Source: Carettochelys insculpta
Lineage: Eukaryota; Chordata; Testudines; Carettochelyidae
Direction of reading: 5' to 3'
Length of the DNA stretch: 64,000 nt
Assembly: GCF_033958435.1 (NCBI RefSeq)
Contig: NC_134138.1
Span: forward strand, 178,978,798-179,042,797
The position numbers and the translations under genes are program-made. The notes beneath the pieces were generated by a model, which did not search any database, was not told the origin of the DNA, and saw only the letters and a program-made list of their open reading frames with translations. The first letter of the stretch is position 1. Each line of letters starts with the position of its first letter. Of the stretch, positions 24,401 to 35,148 are shown piece by piece.

Positions 24401-24700
24401 AAAAGACCTCCTGGACGCCCCCAGTTGCGCTACAAAGATGTTTGCAAGAGAGACCTCAGAGAGGTAGACATCGAGCTGCACAACTGGGAAGAACTAGCAG
24501 ACGACCGCAGCAGATGGAGGCAGGGGTTACACAAGGGCCTTCAGAAGGGCGAGATGAGGATCAGACAGCTAGTAGAGGAGAAGCGAGCGCACAGAAAGCA
24601 CAATAAGGACTTGCCAGACACCCACCACATCTGCATGAGATGCAGCAAGGACTGTCACTCTCATGTGGGTCTTCATAGTCACAGTAGACACTGTAAATGA
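21487..24700 (+). pseudogene. LINE endonuclease/reverse transcriptase ORF, broken
   Basis: The ORF encodes the element's own replication enzyme. An N-terminal AP-like endonuclease runs from FKLACWNVWTML (21,553), through ALQETRL (about 21,690) and LGDFNARVG (about 22,005), to the HQLDVV block near 22,210. The RT domain follows in the next frame: AAGKAPGQDGIPPEVIK (about 23,025), DLTKAFDLVSRDGLF (about 23,420), GVKQGCVLAPTLF (about 23,590) and catalytic FADD (23,777-23,788). The C-terminal part has LRRILGISRKDRV, LRWLGRIHRM and a CMRC...H...HC finger-like end before TGA at 24,698. Breaks: TGA at 21,667, 22,039 and 22,207; a one-base frameshift near 22,760; TAA at 23,846; TAG at 24,074. No RNase H domain is seen. 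The start is uncertain because there are several upstream stops and I did not identify an ORF1. Confidence 0.85.
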
Positions 24701-24782
24701 AGCCCTTAATTGAAACTATAAAGGGCGTGATCCATAGTCTATGCAGACTGAAGGATGCCTACTACTACTGCTGCTCCATATT

Positions 24783-25040
24783 CATCACACCAAGGGCTTT
24801 CATTGCCTCTTTTGGATTTTAAATTTCATGTCAAATATAATTTGGACAAAAGAAAAATAAAATAGCAAGAGCATCGAGGGAGGGAACTTAATAGCTCTAT
24901 TTTTGCATTACACATTAACATTTGCCCAATATTAGACTTCATTAGCCTGTATTTGTTACATTACAAACACATTCAAAAGCTACATGTATTTTTTGCCAAG
25001 AAACACTGATTCTTTTTCTTTTTTCCAGACAATCAATCTG
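24783..25040. other. Unassigned AT-rich sequence
   Basis: Short AT-rich spacer between the LINE and CR1-like sequence. Nothing recognised. Confidence 0.45.
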
Positions 25041-25624
25041 CAGAGCCCAAGAAGCGGCTAGGAGATGGAACAAGGCTGGGTATCTGGGTTTTGTTTAACA
25101 AAGAGGGACCCCTGGTCGAGGAATGGCACAAAATGGCAGAAACAATGAAGATGACTGAAAGGTTTGCAGGGTTGGAAAATGAAGCAGGGGCACATTAGGC
25201 AGTAACAGAAGATGGATGAGCAAGAAAGTAGAGAAAACTCCTACAAGAAGAGTGGAAGAGTCAAAGGAGATACCAGATTTCAGAACCCCAAGAGGAGTAT
25301 AGCACACTGAAGGGGACATGCAGTCAGAAAGAACAGGAGGAAGGCCAGAGAATCACACCAACACCAGGAACTGGCAAGTCTACATGAATGATGATGCTCT
25401 ATTAAGAAGAACTAATGGGCTTGTCACCAGAGCTGATCTATAGAATAGAAATGCATGCTGTCTGCTTGGAGCTAAAATACCGTCTTAAGTGGACCTGAGG
25501 TGGAAGAGGATCCTAATGGGAGCAGGAAATAATCCACTAATTGTTCTTCACAAGGGAATAAATGATACAGCCAGACTCTCACTGGAGCACACCAAGACAG
25601 ACAGAGTTGTGTCATCAAGTCATC
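25041..25624 (+). pseudogene. CR1 ORF1-like remnant (esterase-like block)
   Basis: From about 25,395 the sequence matches a CR1 region I recall: TGCTGTCTGCTTGGAGCTAA, then a frame translating to IVLHKGINDTARLSLEHTK (within 25,489-25,746). That corresponds to the VVHVGTND block of the SGNH-esterase-like domain in CR1 ORF1 proteins. The normal glycine-threonine pair is changed here, and the frame is short, so it is dead. The 25,041-25,390 portion is purine-rich and probably belongs to the same ORF but is too decayed to prove. The remnant is cut off by the DNA element that starts near 25,625, and CR1 reverse-transcriptase sequence resumes at about 25,982 in the same orientation. Confidence 0.55.
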
Positions 25625-25981
25625 AACAGAATGCATCTACACACAAAAGATTGACAGAGAAATCTGCTCTGTTGACAGAGAGTAGCCAGACTGCCCAGCC
25701 CTCTGTCCACAGAACAGCTGACAAGAAGCTCTGCAAACAGAGCTGACTGGTGAACCGGAAGCTCTCTCTGTCGACAGAAGTGTCTTCACTGCACTTATGT
25801 TGACAGAACTTTGTCAACAGAGGTATTATGCGTCAAATTTTTGAGGGATAACACTGTCGAGACAAAGGCAGATTTCTGTTGAGTCTCTGTCGATAAAACG
25901 CTTTATATGTGTAGATGCTCCCTGACCTATCTGGACAGAAGGCCCCTTCGGTCGACAAAACTCTCTAGTGTAGACACAGCC
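25625..25981. mobile_element. GTCGACA-rich MITE, 5'-truncated
   Basis: It shares ATCTACACACAAAAG, AACAGA/GTCGACA motifs and AGCCAGACTGCC with the full copy at 39,248-39,663. It ends TAGTGTAGACACAGCC, the complement of GGCTGTGTCTACACTA, the terminal type of the other 3-bp-target elements here. The left end is missing. It interrupts CR1-derived sequence. Confidence 0.6.
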
Positions 25982-26450
25982 AAGCAATTTAGTGAGACTA
26001 AATCCGGAAGAGGGAGAGCTAGATCATTTCTATCCAAGAATATTACAAGAAATGGCACATGGCATTGAAAGCCCAATGGCAAGGATTTCAACATGTATAA
26101 ATTAAGGGAGTCAATCTCTGATAGGAAGATACTAATAGAAATATTATTTTTAAGAAAGAAAAAAGAATGTCCTGCGAAACTAACTACAGGCCTATTAGTT
26201 TTACCTCCATTGCATGCTAGGTTTTGAAAAAAATTCAAAGAGAAGAAGTTAAAGTATCTAGAGGTAAAAGGACAAAATAGAATATTGTTTTACAAATCAC
26301 AGATTGTTCCAAACAACCTGATCTCTCTTTTTGAGATGGTAACTAATTTTCAACACAAAGAAAATGCCATATGTCTAATGAACCTGGATTTCAATAAGGC
26401 ATTTGATAAAATTCCAGACGGGAAATTATTAGCTACAGCAAACTTGTTCA
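25982..26450 (+). pseudogene. CR1 reverse-transcriptase fragment
   Basis: Decayed CR1 ORF2. Near 26,180 the sequence reads CTAACTACAGGCCTATTAGT, encoding the N-Y-R-P-I-S motif of LINE RT domains. The frame 26,285-26,485 contains NAICLMNLDFNKAFDKIPDG, the RT motif with the first catalytic aspartate (DF.KAFD.V). Frameshifts separate the pieces. The order ORF1-like, MITE, RT with most of the endonuclease absent implies a deletion or a chimeric insertion. It is followed directly by a Tigger-like fragment. CR1 is the dominant LINE in turtles, crocodilians and birds, which supports the host call. Confidence 0.65.
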
Positions 26451-26452
26451 TA

Positions 26453-26746
26453 ACCAGCAGACCCGGGACCAAATGTTCTGGATAATAGCAGGTGTATCTA
26501 GCAACGCATAACACTAAAGAAAAACAAGATTAGATATTAACAAACAAAAATGTATGCAGAGTACTTTATTTCCCAACAACAGTTTTATTGTATATTGTAA
26601 AATTATACTGTATTTTCTGTATGTATTTGTATTTACTTTCACTATACTGTACTTACAGAAAACATAACTAAAATTGACTTAGGGTTAAAATGCCAGTTAT
26701 TTAAGAGTTCTGGATAAGAAAATGCCAGATATGAAAGAGTTTACTG
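26453..26746. mobile_element. Tigger-like fragment ending TTTACTG
   Basis: The right end GCCAGATATGAAAGAGTTTACTG is followed by TA (to about 26,748). It matches the 17,190-17,678 family, whose right end is GCCAGATATCAAAGAATTTACTG. The left end is not identifiable, so the start is approximate. Confidence 0.5.
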
Positions 26747-26822
26747 TAAATTGATGAAGATGGGAATTAATGTGAGAACTGAAACTGCAAAAAAGAATTC
26801 CCTGTGATGGCTGCAACACTTT

Positions 26823-27194
26823 GGCTACGTCTACACTAGCTCCAAACTTTGAAATGTCCACGCAAATGGCCATTTCGAAGTTTTCTAATGAAGTGCTGAA
26901 ATGCATATTCAGCGCTTCATTAGCATGCGGGCGGCCGCAGCACTTTGAAATTGATGCGCCTCGCTGCCGCGTGTCTCATCCTGACGGGGCTCCTTTTCGA
27001 AGTAGGCGGGGTCCTTTCGAAAAGGAGCCCCATCGGGATGAGACGCGCGGCAGCGAGGCGCGTCAATTGCGAAGTGCCACAGCCGCCCGCATGCTAATGA
27101 AGCGCTGAATATGCATTTCAGCGCTTCATTAGTAACCTTCAAAATGGCCACGCAAATGGCCATCTCGAAGTTTGGGGCTAGTGTAGACACGGCC
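26823..27194. mobile_element. Fold-back MITE with GGC...TCTAC ends, copy B
   Basis: A 372-bp element with ends GGCTACGTCTACACTAGC and GCTAGTGTAGACACGGCC and TSD TTT (26,820-26,822 and 27,195-27,197). It is close to a full palindrome: the arms are about 180 nt each around a 14-nt loop at 27,002-27,015. Because of this, a 95-codon plus-strand frame and a 102-codon minus-strand frame encode nearly the same peptide (both contain CIFSASLACGR and end ARMLMKR). It is CpG-rich (GCGGGCGGCCGC, CGCGCGGCAGCG), so it is probably recent. It has no transposase and depends on an enzyme encoded elsewhere. Confidence 0.88.
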
Positions 27195-27197
27195 TTT

Positions 27198-27970
27198 CTG
27201 ACTTTGGAAAGTATCATCTATAATGTTTACATATTTCAGTACTGCAAGAACTAGGCGTCCATCATGTGTCATCTACACGGAAGTCCCTCCTCATCATCAC
27301 ACAGGTCTCTTTCCTGCCCTGTGTAGACAGGTACATAAGGAGATATTCATCCTGTTCCCTGGTGTGAATTAGTGATCTATGGCAGATGCCAGCTATTACC
27401 TCATCTCTTAATTTATTTTCTGTACTGTGCATCAGGATTATTATTATATGAATAAAACTGTGTAGAAAACAGTACATATCTGTTTAGAAAATTTCACTTT
27501 TTCTTTTAGTACATTTGCAAGAACTATGATTGAGTTACTCCACAATGTCTACAAACTTTATCTGTGGTTCTACTAACAAAAGGAATGAGGAATGTCATAG
27601 TTACTGTCACATAAACTGTAATTAATTTTTGTAAACACAAGTGGCCCACAAAAAATTGCCCTTTTTAAAAATGAATTTCTTGCTGCCAGAACTTCAGACT
27701 TATCCTGGCACCTGAGCAGCTGAATATTCTGGAAACTGTGTTCTGGTTCATTACACCTGTGCCATATGAAGGGTCTGATTCTCCACTGCTTAGCCCCTTG
27801 TGTAGTCACATACAACTATGCAGACTGATAGTAGGTTTTCATTTCCTCCTTCAAATTTCAGCCAGACATTAACTCCATCATCCCATCTGACCCATGCTTT
27901 CAAGATAGCTGTTTACCCTTTGGATTGAATGAGTCATCAAGTAATGTGGTTACTATTGTCCTGTCTGGTA
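27198..27970. other. Unassigned sequence
   Basis: No family or exon recognised. Small frames are domain-free. Confidence 0.45.
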
Positions 27971-27977
27971 ATAGGAC

Positions 27978-28195
27978 TTAGTAGTACCAGTGCTTTTTTG
28001 GTGCCAGTACTTGCCAGTACTGAGTTGGAGCAGGTTTGGCTGGGGAAGAATGCAAGGAGCCAGCCGAGTACCAGTTCCTCCTTTTTTTTCCTTTTCTTTT
28101 ATTTCTTTTTTTTTCTTTAAACACAAAAGCACTGAGTAGTGCTAACAGCCACTGCTAATATATTGCTAATACTGCTAATATACTGCTAATACGAA
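27978..28195. repeat. Low-complexity and short tandem sequence
   Basis: Inverted AGTACCAG/CCAGTACT motifs at 27,981-28,022 precede a T-rich run (28,081-28,117) and a short tandem of TGCTAATAtA-like units (28,155-28,192). It resembles dispersed reptile repeat sequence, but I cannot name a family. Confidence 0.4.
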
Positions 28196-28289
28196 TAAAT
28201 AAAATTTTGCACATGTAGAACACCTACCATATTAGGAACTCAAGCCACTTTATAAATATTAACACTCCTCACTACATCCTTAAAACACA

Positions 28290-28956
28290 CAGGTTGCACC
28301 TCCCATATCTGGGATGCTTGGGACATGAAAGTGCCCGAACAAGAGAAGTTGGTGGACAAGGGAAGGTGGACAGCCCAGGCTCCCAGGGACTGCCACAGGG
28401 CTCCAGCCAGCACCCGAACCCCCTATCGCCATTTCCACAGTGCAAGCGGGGGCTATACCACAGGTTCAGGACAGTCTCCCAGCCCCTGCTGCCACAGGGC
28501 AGGTGAGGGCTCTTGGTACAAACCCTGCGGCAGCATCTCCCCCCCCGCCGGCTGCTGCAGAGCAAGCCGGAGCTCTGTGTCTAGTCCTGCAGGGCAGGCA
28601 GGGCTCCAGTGCCAGTCCTACGGCAGTCACCCAGTCCCATGGGGCAGGAAGGGGGCTTTAGCTCTCAGCCCTCGGAGCCTCTGAGCCCCCCACTGCCATG
28701 GACCAGACAGGAGCTCCAGGGCCCAGCTCCATGGGGCAGCCTCCTGGCCCCGCTGCTGCAGGGCAAGCAGGGCTCCAGCTGCTGGACCCACAGCTGCTTC
28801 CCACCCTGCAGTTACAAGGCAAGTAGGGGCTCTGCTGCCAGTCGCGCTGCGGCTCCTGCACCCGCCCACTATTCTCTCATATGGCAACATCCTTGGTCCT
28901 GCTGGATAAGGGATGTTGCCCAATGAGAGAGTACTGGATTTGAGAGTCGCAACCTT
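28290..28956. mobile_element. GC-rich Tigger-like element, 667 bp
   Basis: The left end CAGGTTGCACCTCCCATATC and the right end GAGAGTCGCAACCT are diverged forms of the CAGGTTGAACCTCT family ends. TA follows on the right (28,957-28,958). The interior is GC-rich with repeated CAGGGCAGG and CTCCAG phrases, giving long spurious frames on both strands (for example 28,325-28,684). Non-coding. Confidence 0.58.
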
Positions 28957-28958
28957 TA

Positions 28959-31320
28959 GCGCTATTTCCATGGAGCTTCTTCCCCAAGGTGTGTCTCAGC
29001 CCTCCTCCCCAATGAGAGCTACAGTGAGTGGCCTCTCCCCTCTCCTCGGATGTGCTGGATCTTGAGATTTTTTAGTGATGCCTCCAACCAAGGTGAATCC
29101 TCACTGGGTCCAGGACACCATGGAATGCCAAGGAATATAAAACCTAATACACAAGAAACAAAAGTACATCAACACAAACCCCAGCAAAGAAATAATGGTA
29201 TAGCAAAGACAGAATTAACTGGCAGTAGAAACATAAGGTATGGGGAAGAAAAGAGTTAAGGATAGCTAATAAGACTGACACACCAACAACTTTCCTGCCT
29301 CCTAACTCTCAAATCTTCCCAATCTGCATCTCCCTCACTGATACCTGAGGATGAATACTCAAGCGCTGAGAACACTGGCTGGCTTAAACAAAAAAAAGGT
29401 CTTCTTACAACATGTTTGCCACTTGGTGGAACAGAGTCCTCTCTAGATTCCCTGGTCTGGGGTCCTGTGGAGGTCTTGGCTACCCTGCACACTGATATTT
29501 GCAGAGAGATGAAACTTCCTGACCCAGGCACTAGATCCCAGAACTGTTCAAAGACTCCCTTAGAGGGGAGCAGGAGTGAATCAGAGCCTCCCTAAGCTGT
29601 GATGCTTTCCATGCAGCTCTAGACTCAATGCACAAAACTGAAACACAGGCTAGACTCTTTGTCAGGCTGTGCCTTTTGACTAAGGGGCTGAGCAGACTTG
29701 GTACATCATTGGCCCGGTAAAATTCTCTTCCCCATCACCCTAGGCAGAATTTACAACAAATGTTTCTAGTCCATCCTGTTTGCTATCTCACTGACTCTAA
29801 GCATGTTGGAAAATAGTACCCAAGAGCTTTTTCTGCAGTCATTTTGTGCTAATCCATAGTATAAGACCCCACAAAGTCTCAGATCAGGGCTCCAGAAATG
29901 GGGCTAACTGCAACTGGGGATTTCATTTGTTTTTAAAGAAACTGAGTACAGAAAATATGTACAGAATGTTCAGAGACACATCTACTCAAGTGAAAGTGAC
30001 AAAACATCTTCAGACAAAGTATGATAGAAAACGGGAAACTGTAACTAAGGCCCTTTGTAAAAACACAGAGCAAACAATGAATATTTATTCTAAGCTGCAA
30101 GACACAGAACTATTCCCTTTAATCACATTTCATTGACCCCATTTTGAAGCCAACTGCATGAAAGGATTCCTCCAGCTGCAAAGAATAAAAAAGTACAATT
30201 TACAAGCAGTAAAGGCTTATTTTAATTTTCAGAAAGTCTTACGGTAAATTTAACAATGCTGCTTGATCAAGCAACCTGTTTTGCAATAAAATAGGTGTGT
30301 TGTAATCTGCTAAGTTAAAAAGTCCTATATTATTTAGGAGTCTTTCCTTTGTTTTATTGCTTGATAGTCTTGCAAGTCTCTATAAACCTATATTCACATA
30401 AAATCTTTTACTCATGAAAATGTCTGCTACTGAAATGCTCTTTGGAAGGTACTATCTATGCCAGTGGGCATGACTTCATTTTTAATACATAATCTTTGTC
30501 AACACAGAAAATAGACTATGGTATTAAAAACACAGTACTTAAATGGGACACAGACATTCATGCCAACTGGCCAGAGAAGATCAAAACCCAAGACAGCTCC
30601 AGGTACCAAGCCAAAGATTAAAGCTGGAAATAGTCAGAGACAGTGTCAAATTTAAAGCAGAGAAGCAGGGACCAGGAGTGTTCAGGACAGCAGGAAATGG
30701 GGGAAAATGGGGCTCTGGGACAGGAGGACAGGATTCATGAACAGGCACAAATGCAGGGTTTACACGGCATCTATAACTGCAGCCAGCCAGAGATTCCTCT
30801 AGTTGCTCAGACAAACTCCTGTTTATATGGCACTCTGCCAATGCGGTGAGGGGGTTCACTTTTTCCCCTAATCACAAGCTTTATGGGCAGACCCCTTTCC
30901 CAAGTAGAACTTCCCTGCTCCCTTCTTTAGTTTTGAAGTTGAGCTGCTAGGTTGCATTTGTGGCCTGAACACTACCTAGGAACCTATGTGTTAGGTTGGA
31001 GGCCTGTGATCCCTCCCACGTAATAATAGAGCAGCAAGTCATTCCACGTTCATGCTCAAATATAAATAAAGGAGTAGCCTACAAGTTCTTACCCATGCAA
31101 AAGCCTCGTATGAATAGTGTCACTGATTTCAATGGAATTACTCATGCAATTCATATTTGCAGTCATAAGAGAAGATTAGATCTTGCTTGCTCACTTGCTT
31201 TTATGCTTGCTGACTCCTAGCGGCCTCTCTTTCCTATCCACATGTAGTTCAAGGAAATATTCATATAACTACTTTTATCACTAGTCAAGAAATTATGGAA
31301 AAATGTTATTTTAATAAAGT
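28959..31320. other. Unassigned sequence, about 2.4 kb
   Basis: No exon or confident repeat found on either strand. The longest frame (96 codons at 29,846-30,136) has no recognisable domain. Confidence 0.45.
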
Positions 31321-32085
31321 TAAATGTAAAGGCATATTTAGGACAAAAACATAGGGATGAGGAATTGTTTTCTGGAAAGCAGTGACTCTGAAGAGGACCT
31401 AGGGGTTACAGCAGATAACCAAATGAATGTGAGAGCCAGAGATACTAAAGTTTCTAGGATTAAACAGGGAAGTGTTGAACAGGAATAAGTAGGTGACATT
31501 GCTTCTCTGTATAGATCAGTAAAACCATTACAGGTATACTGTGTTCAGTTCTATTGCTGACATTTCATAAAAGATTAAAACCTTGGAAGTCCAGAAGAGA
31601 GCTGCAAGAATGATTAGAGGATGGGAAACCTGGCTGATAGTAATAGATTTAAAAAGTTCAATCTACAGTATTTAGTTTATCTGAGAGAAAGCTGAGATAT
31701 GACTACTTCTTAGCCTATAAGTACCTCCCTGGGGAGAAGATTTCTGATAGTAGAGGGCTCTAATCTAGTAGAAAACACTATTACAAAATTCAGTTGCTAG
31801 AATATATAGCTAAACAAATACAGACTCAAGAAAAGTTTTTTGTTTAAAAATGGTGAGGGAAATTAGACAGTGAAATAAATTACCAAGATATATGACAGAT
31901 ATTTCATATCCTGAAATCTTGACATCAAGACTGATGTCTTTCTGATAATCTTCAGTGCAACCCAAATTTGTGGGCTTCATATAGTAACTACTGAGTGAAA
32001 TCTTATGTCCCATGCTGTGCACAAGGTCAGCTTAGATGATTCTAGCTCTCTTTTGACCTCAGAATTTATGAATCCATTAATCTAC
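31321..32085 (+). mobile_element. CR1 LINE 3' end
   Basis: A decayed, 5'-truncated CR1 copy. It covers the end of ORF2 and the 3' UTR, with landmarks GCAGTGACTCTGAAGAGGAC, CCAGAAGAGAGCTGCAAGAA and CTACTTCTTAGCCTATAAGT. It ends GATTCTAGCTCTCTTTTGAC then CAGAATTTATGAATCC, the typical CR1 terminus. The frame is broken throughout. CR1 usually makes no target duplication, and none is seen. Confidence 0.8.
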
Positions 32086-32550
32086 TTGAAAGAATATTTG
32101 TGAGTGTTCCCTTTGTAGCCTGCCAGCATATAAGGCCTATTAGTTTAATTAAAGCTTCTCCGTATATATTAATCAATTAAACAACTAATTCAATGGAAAG
32201 TTGTCTTGACCTAGAAAATGGCAAACATATTTTCTTGTTGTTCTCCATTTTGCAGTAACTGCAAGAGACCTGAAGTACATTCTGTTCTTCAAGAATTAGC
32301 TTGGTTCAAGAGTTTTTTTCTGTTGTCCCCTACATGGTACCCCTAGATAAGAGGCATAAAGGAGATTTGTATCAGTACTTGTCTGACCTAGGCCCTAGAT
32401 CTAACTGTCAAGTCATACTCTTTTTATCATATGCCAACACAAAATGGAATGGTTGTCATGGAGGGCGTGTGTCAGAGTTCAACAACGTTGAGCCAATGGG
32501 TCACAACCTTCTTGTTATGGGAAACAAGTAAGACAAGGGTTGCCAAGGTG
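32086..32550. other. Unassigned sequence
   Basis: No recognised feature. The boundary with the LINE fragment on the right is approximate. Confidence 0.4.
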
Positions 32551-33690
32551 GTGTTTCTAGGTTCAGCAGGGTTTCCACCTTGTCCAGTCACCTTGTTGCA
32601 CTTCACTGCTTTGATGGCAGCTTGGACCTCACTCAGTGTAGGAAATGTTGCAAGATTGTCACTAAGCTGTTGCTGAGGGATTTGGTCAAGTGATTCTACA
32701 ACCACGGTGGAAGGGTGGTTCAAGAGCTCATTATACCTCCTTCCACTGAGAAGTGATGGCTTCATTGTCTTTCAAGAGCCAGGTACCATCCTTTGCTCTC
32801 AGGGGATTGAGTCTAGGGTTTCTGGGTTCATAAACAACTTTGGTAGCATTGAAGAAGCCTCTTGTATAGTAGATGTCTGTGAGATGTTGAAGTTCTTGCT
32901 CATTTTCAGTCCATCATTGGTTTTTCAGAGACCTTATTTTACATTGGACTTCTGCCTTGGCCTTGCACTTCTTTCTTTGTCATGCAATTGATGTCGCTTT
33001 GTCAGGCCCTAACGGTTTTCTTTTTTGCCTCAATCAAGTGTTCAATTTCCACATTGTTCTCATCAAACCTGGTCTGGTAGCCAATGGTTTCTCCACAAGC
33101 TCCCATGATGGCATTTTTCCACTGACACCAATATCCTTCCATTGCTTCAGGGTGTACTGTTGGCAGTTTCCTCTGGAGTGTTACCTGGAAGTCACTTTGC
33201 CTGATGACACCTGTCAAGCCTTGTACATCGATCTTCCATTGGATCCATTTCCTGTGACTTCTCCATTTGGTGACAATCCTAATTGCCATTGTGGATTGAA
33301 TAAGGTGGTGATTGGTCCAGCAGTCACCAGCACAAGTCATTGCACATGTGGGAAGGACATCATGCTGATCCCAAGTACAGATGATAGTCTATGAGGTCCT
33401 GCTGCTTCGATTGAGGATGTTGCCATGAGGTCTTAAATATGTTCTGCTAGTGGAACAGGGTGTTCATAATGACAAGCTTGTGTTCTGTACAGTTTGTAAG
33501 GAGGAGCAGTCCACTGGAATAGCTGTTGCCAATTCCTTCTTTGCTAATGATAGTCTTCCAGAGATCTGCATCTCTTCTGAACCTGGCATTGAAATCCCCC
33601 AAGAGAATAATCTTCTCTCCTTTGGGTATGTCTTTCAGGACTGTATCCAGTTGGGTACATCTGGGATAGGGAGAAGATGTCATGAGATTT
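32551..33690 (-). pseudogene. LINE endonuclease to early RT, inverted segment
   Basis: Read on the minus strand, this is the first half of an APE-type LINE ORF related to, but distinct from, that at 21,487-24,700. From 33,683 downward it encodes IILLGDFNARFRRDADLWK and GLLLLTNCTEHKLVIMNTLF (endonuclease). DCWTNHHLIQSTM follows near 33,320, then a linker (TKWRSHRKW..., VTLQRKLPTV). Near 32,640-32,560 comes EVQAAIKAVKCNKVTGQGGN, equivalent to the AGKAPGQDG start of RT in the other LINE. Frames are broken by stops and shifts. It ends abruptly after that motif. The next RT region appears in plus orientation from about 33,691, so the two halves meet head to head. The clade is probably the same RTE-like group. 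Confidence 0.75.
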
Positions 33691-34012
33691 CACAGCCACA
33701 CTTTTCAAGAAGGGCAATAAGTTGGACTGTGGAAACTACTGCGCCATCTCCATCCTGGCAGTGGCAGGGAAAATCTTAGCTTGAGTCCTTGCAAACTGAC
33801 TCCTGCCACTTTCAGAAGAAATTTTCTCAGAATCCCAGTATGACTTCAGATCATCCCAAGAAATGGCAGGTGTCATCTTCACTGCCCAGTAACTGCAACA
33901 AAAATGTCATGAACAAAACCATGGCTTATGAGTTTCTTTGACCTGACCAAAGCATTTGACTCATTCAGTCGTAACACCCTGTGGACCATCCTCTCAAAGA
34001 TTGGCTGCCACA
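33691..34012 (+). pseudogene. LINE RT segment, forward orientation
   Basis: It continues the ORF of the inverted segment but on the plus strand: KKGNKLDCGNYCAISIL (about 33,702), SESQYDFRSSQEMAG (about 33,830) and FLDLTKAFDSFSRNTLW (about 33,938), then SKIGCH. These are the RT motifs N-Y-R-G-I-S and DLTKAFD, lying just downstream of where the minus-strand piece stops. Stops interrupt it near 33,782 and 33,928. The match ends at about 34,012, without FADD or a 3' tail, so the 3' half is missing. Confidence 0.72.
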
Positions 34013-34024
34013 AAACAAATCATT

Positions 34025-35054
34025 CGCATTTAAGGCTGCTATCTACACATTGGCAGTAACTAAGAATACGTGTCTATATACATTCATATAGATTCATGAA
34101 TTTATGATTTAGAAATTTTAGATCATTCTGGGGAGTTTGTGTGGAGGAGAAATAATTACCATTTGTTCCTCAAGGGAAAGTTCTAAAACCTGAACTCATT
34201 GTTAAATTCTTAAAGACACGAAGGAATCAATTAAAACCTACATGGATGTCCAGTCTTTGCAGGAAACAAACAAGGACAGATAATGGAAACAAATTTATTT
34301 AAAACAATAGATTATCTGATTCCTGTAGATGCTGTTCACCTCAGTCCTGCTGTAAGTCAATGGTGGGATGGCTTCTCCTCTTTCCACAGGCACTCAGCTA
34401 CTTCAGAAGTTCAGGTTCTTAAATCCATTCCTTAACAGCATGGTGCTATAAGAAGTCATTGTGCTAGGAGTAGCTGTCATGTAACAGCTCCTCCATGTTT
34501 GTGCTGCTCTCCTGAAATTAATTTCGCTTTCTTGTTTTCCAGGAGGATAGTATAGTGTTAGGACAGCACTAGTATTCAACGCTGGGTTTCTCAGAAAGGT
34601 CTCTGCTATTGGGCTCATTCATTACACTCTGTTAAAATGCTACCAAAAAGCTAGCAGTGAAAATAAAAGCAATTACAACAATGTGCTAGCACTGCTTGCA
34701 AAACAGGATGCAGTTTTCTGACAATGCTACCAAAAAGAATTTGAATTGTCTCCGTGTTTCTTTCCACTCATTTACCAGGTGACTTAACAAAAGTGACCAT
34801 CACTATTATAGCCCTGGACTTACTTTAGACTTTCTTCCAGCAGAGGAAAGCAATAAGTGATTTTCACCCATTCAGAAGTCTTCAGTTTGCAATGGGAACT
34901 TTGCTTTGTCTTTGAGTGGGAGGGAAAAAACCAAACAAACAGAAGAATTATACTCTTCCAGTTTCATCTCCTGTGAAGAATCCAAAACCACTTGTAGAGA
35001 GGGGCCAGGACCTGACATGACTCTCAGCCATTTTGTACATACACTTAGTGTAAC
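34025..35054. other. Unassigned sequence
   Basis: Nothing recognised on either strand. Confidence 0.4.
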
Positions 35055-35071
35055 TCCCAGCCGTCTTGAAT

Positions 35072-35148
35072 AGTGACAGAGAGATAGCCGTGTTAGTCTG
35101 TATTCTACCAAAACAAAAAAGCACTCATGTAGCACTTGCTTTTTGTTT
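35072..35148 (-). mobile_element. 77-bp Penelope-like insertion with 17-bp TSD
   Basis: GATAGCCGTGTTAGTCTGTA followed by TCTACCAAAAC and GCACTCATGTAGCACTT is the reverse complement of a Penelope-like 3' terminus. It is bracketed by TCCCAGCCGTCTTGAAT (35,055-35,071) and TCCCAGCCATCTTGTAT (35,149-35,165), a 17-bp duplication with 15 matches. It is therefore a separate, very short insertion rather than a piece of a larger one. Confidence 0.7.

Larger units (their letters stand above)
19153..24775 (+). mobile_element. Near-full-length APE-type LINE with tandem 5' monomers
   Basis: A 5.6-kb non-LTR retrotransposon, flanked by a perfect 7-bp duplication CCATATT (19,146-19,152 and 24,776-24,782). 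In order: about 2.3 copies of a 342-bp monomer (19,156-19,935), a unique 5' leader to about 21,490, one broken ORF for an AP-like endonuclease and reverse transcriptase (21,487-24,700), and a 75-bp 3' tail ending CTACTACTACTGCTGCT in place of poly(A). A short simple-repeat tail is typical of RTE-like clades. The C-terminal zinc-finger-like motif and lack of an RNase H domain fit an RTE/RTE-X-like group, but the clade is uncertain. It cannot move alone because the ORF is interrupted six times. Confidence 0.82.

Noticed and set aside
26821..27217. Two overlapping frames of about 100 codons on opposite strands as a gene pair
   Set aside because: They encode similar peptides only because the MITE is palindromic.
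28325..28971. Frames of 105-119 codons in GC-rich DNA
   Set aside because: They are contained in a Tigger-like element and have no domain or splice context.
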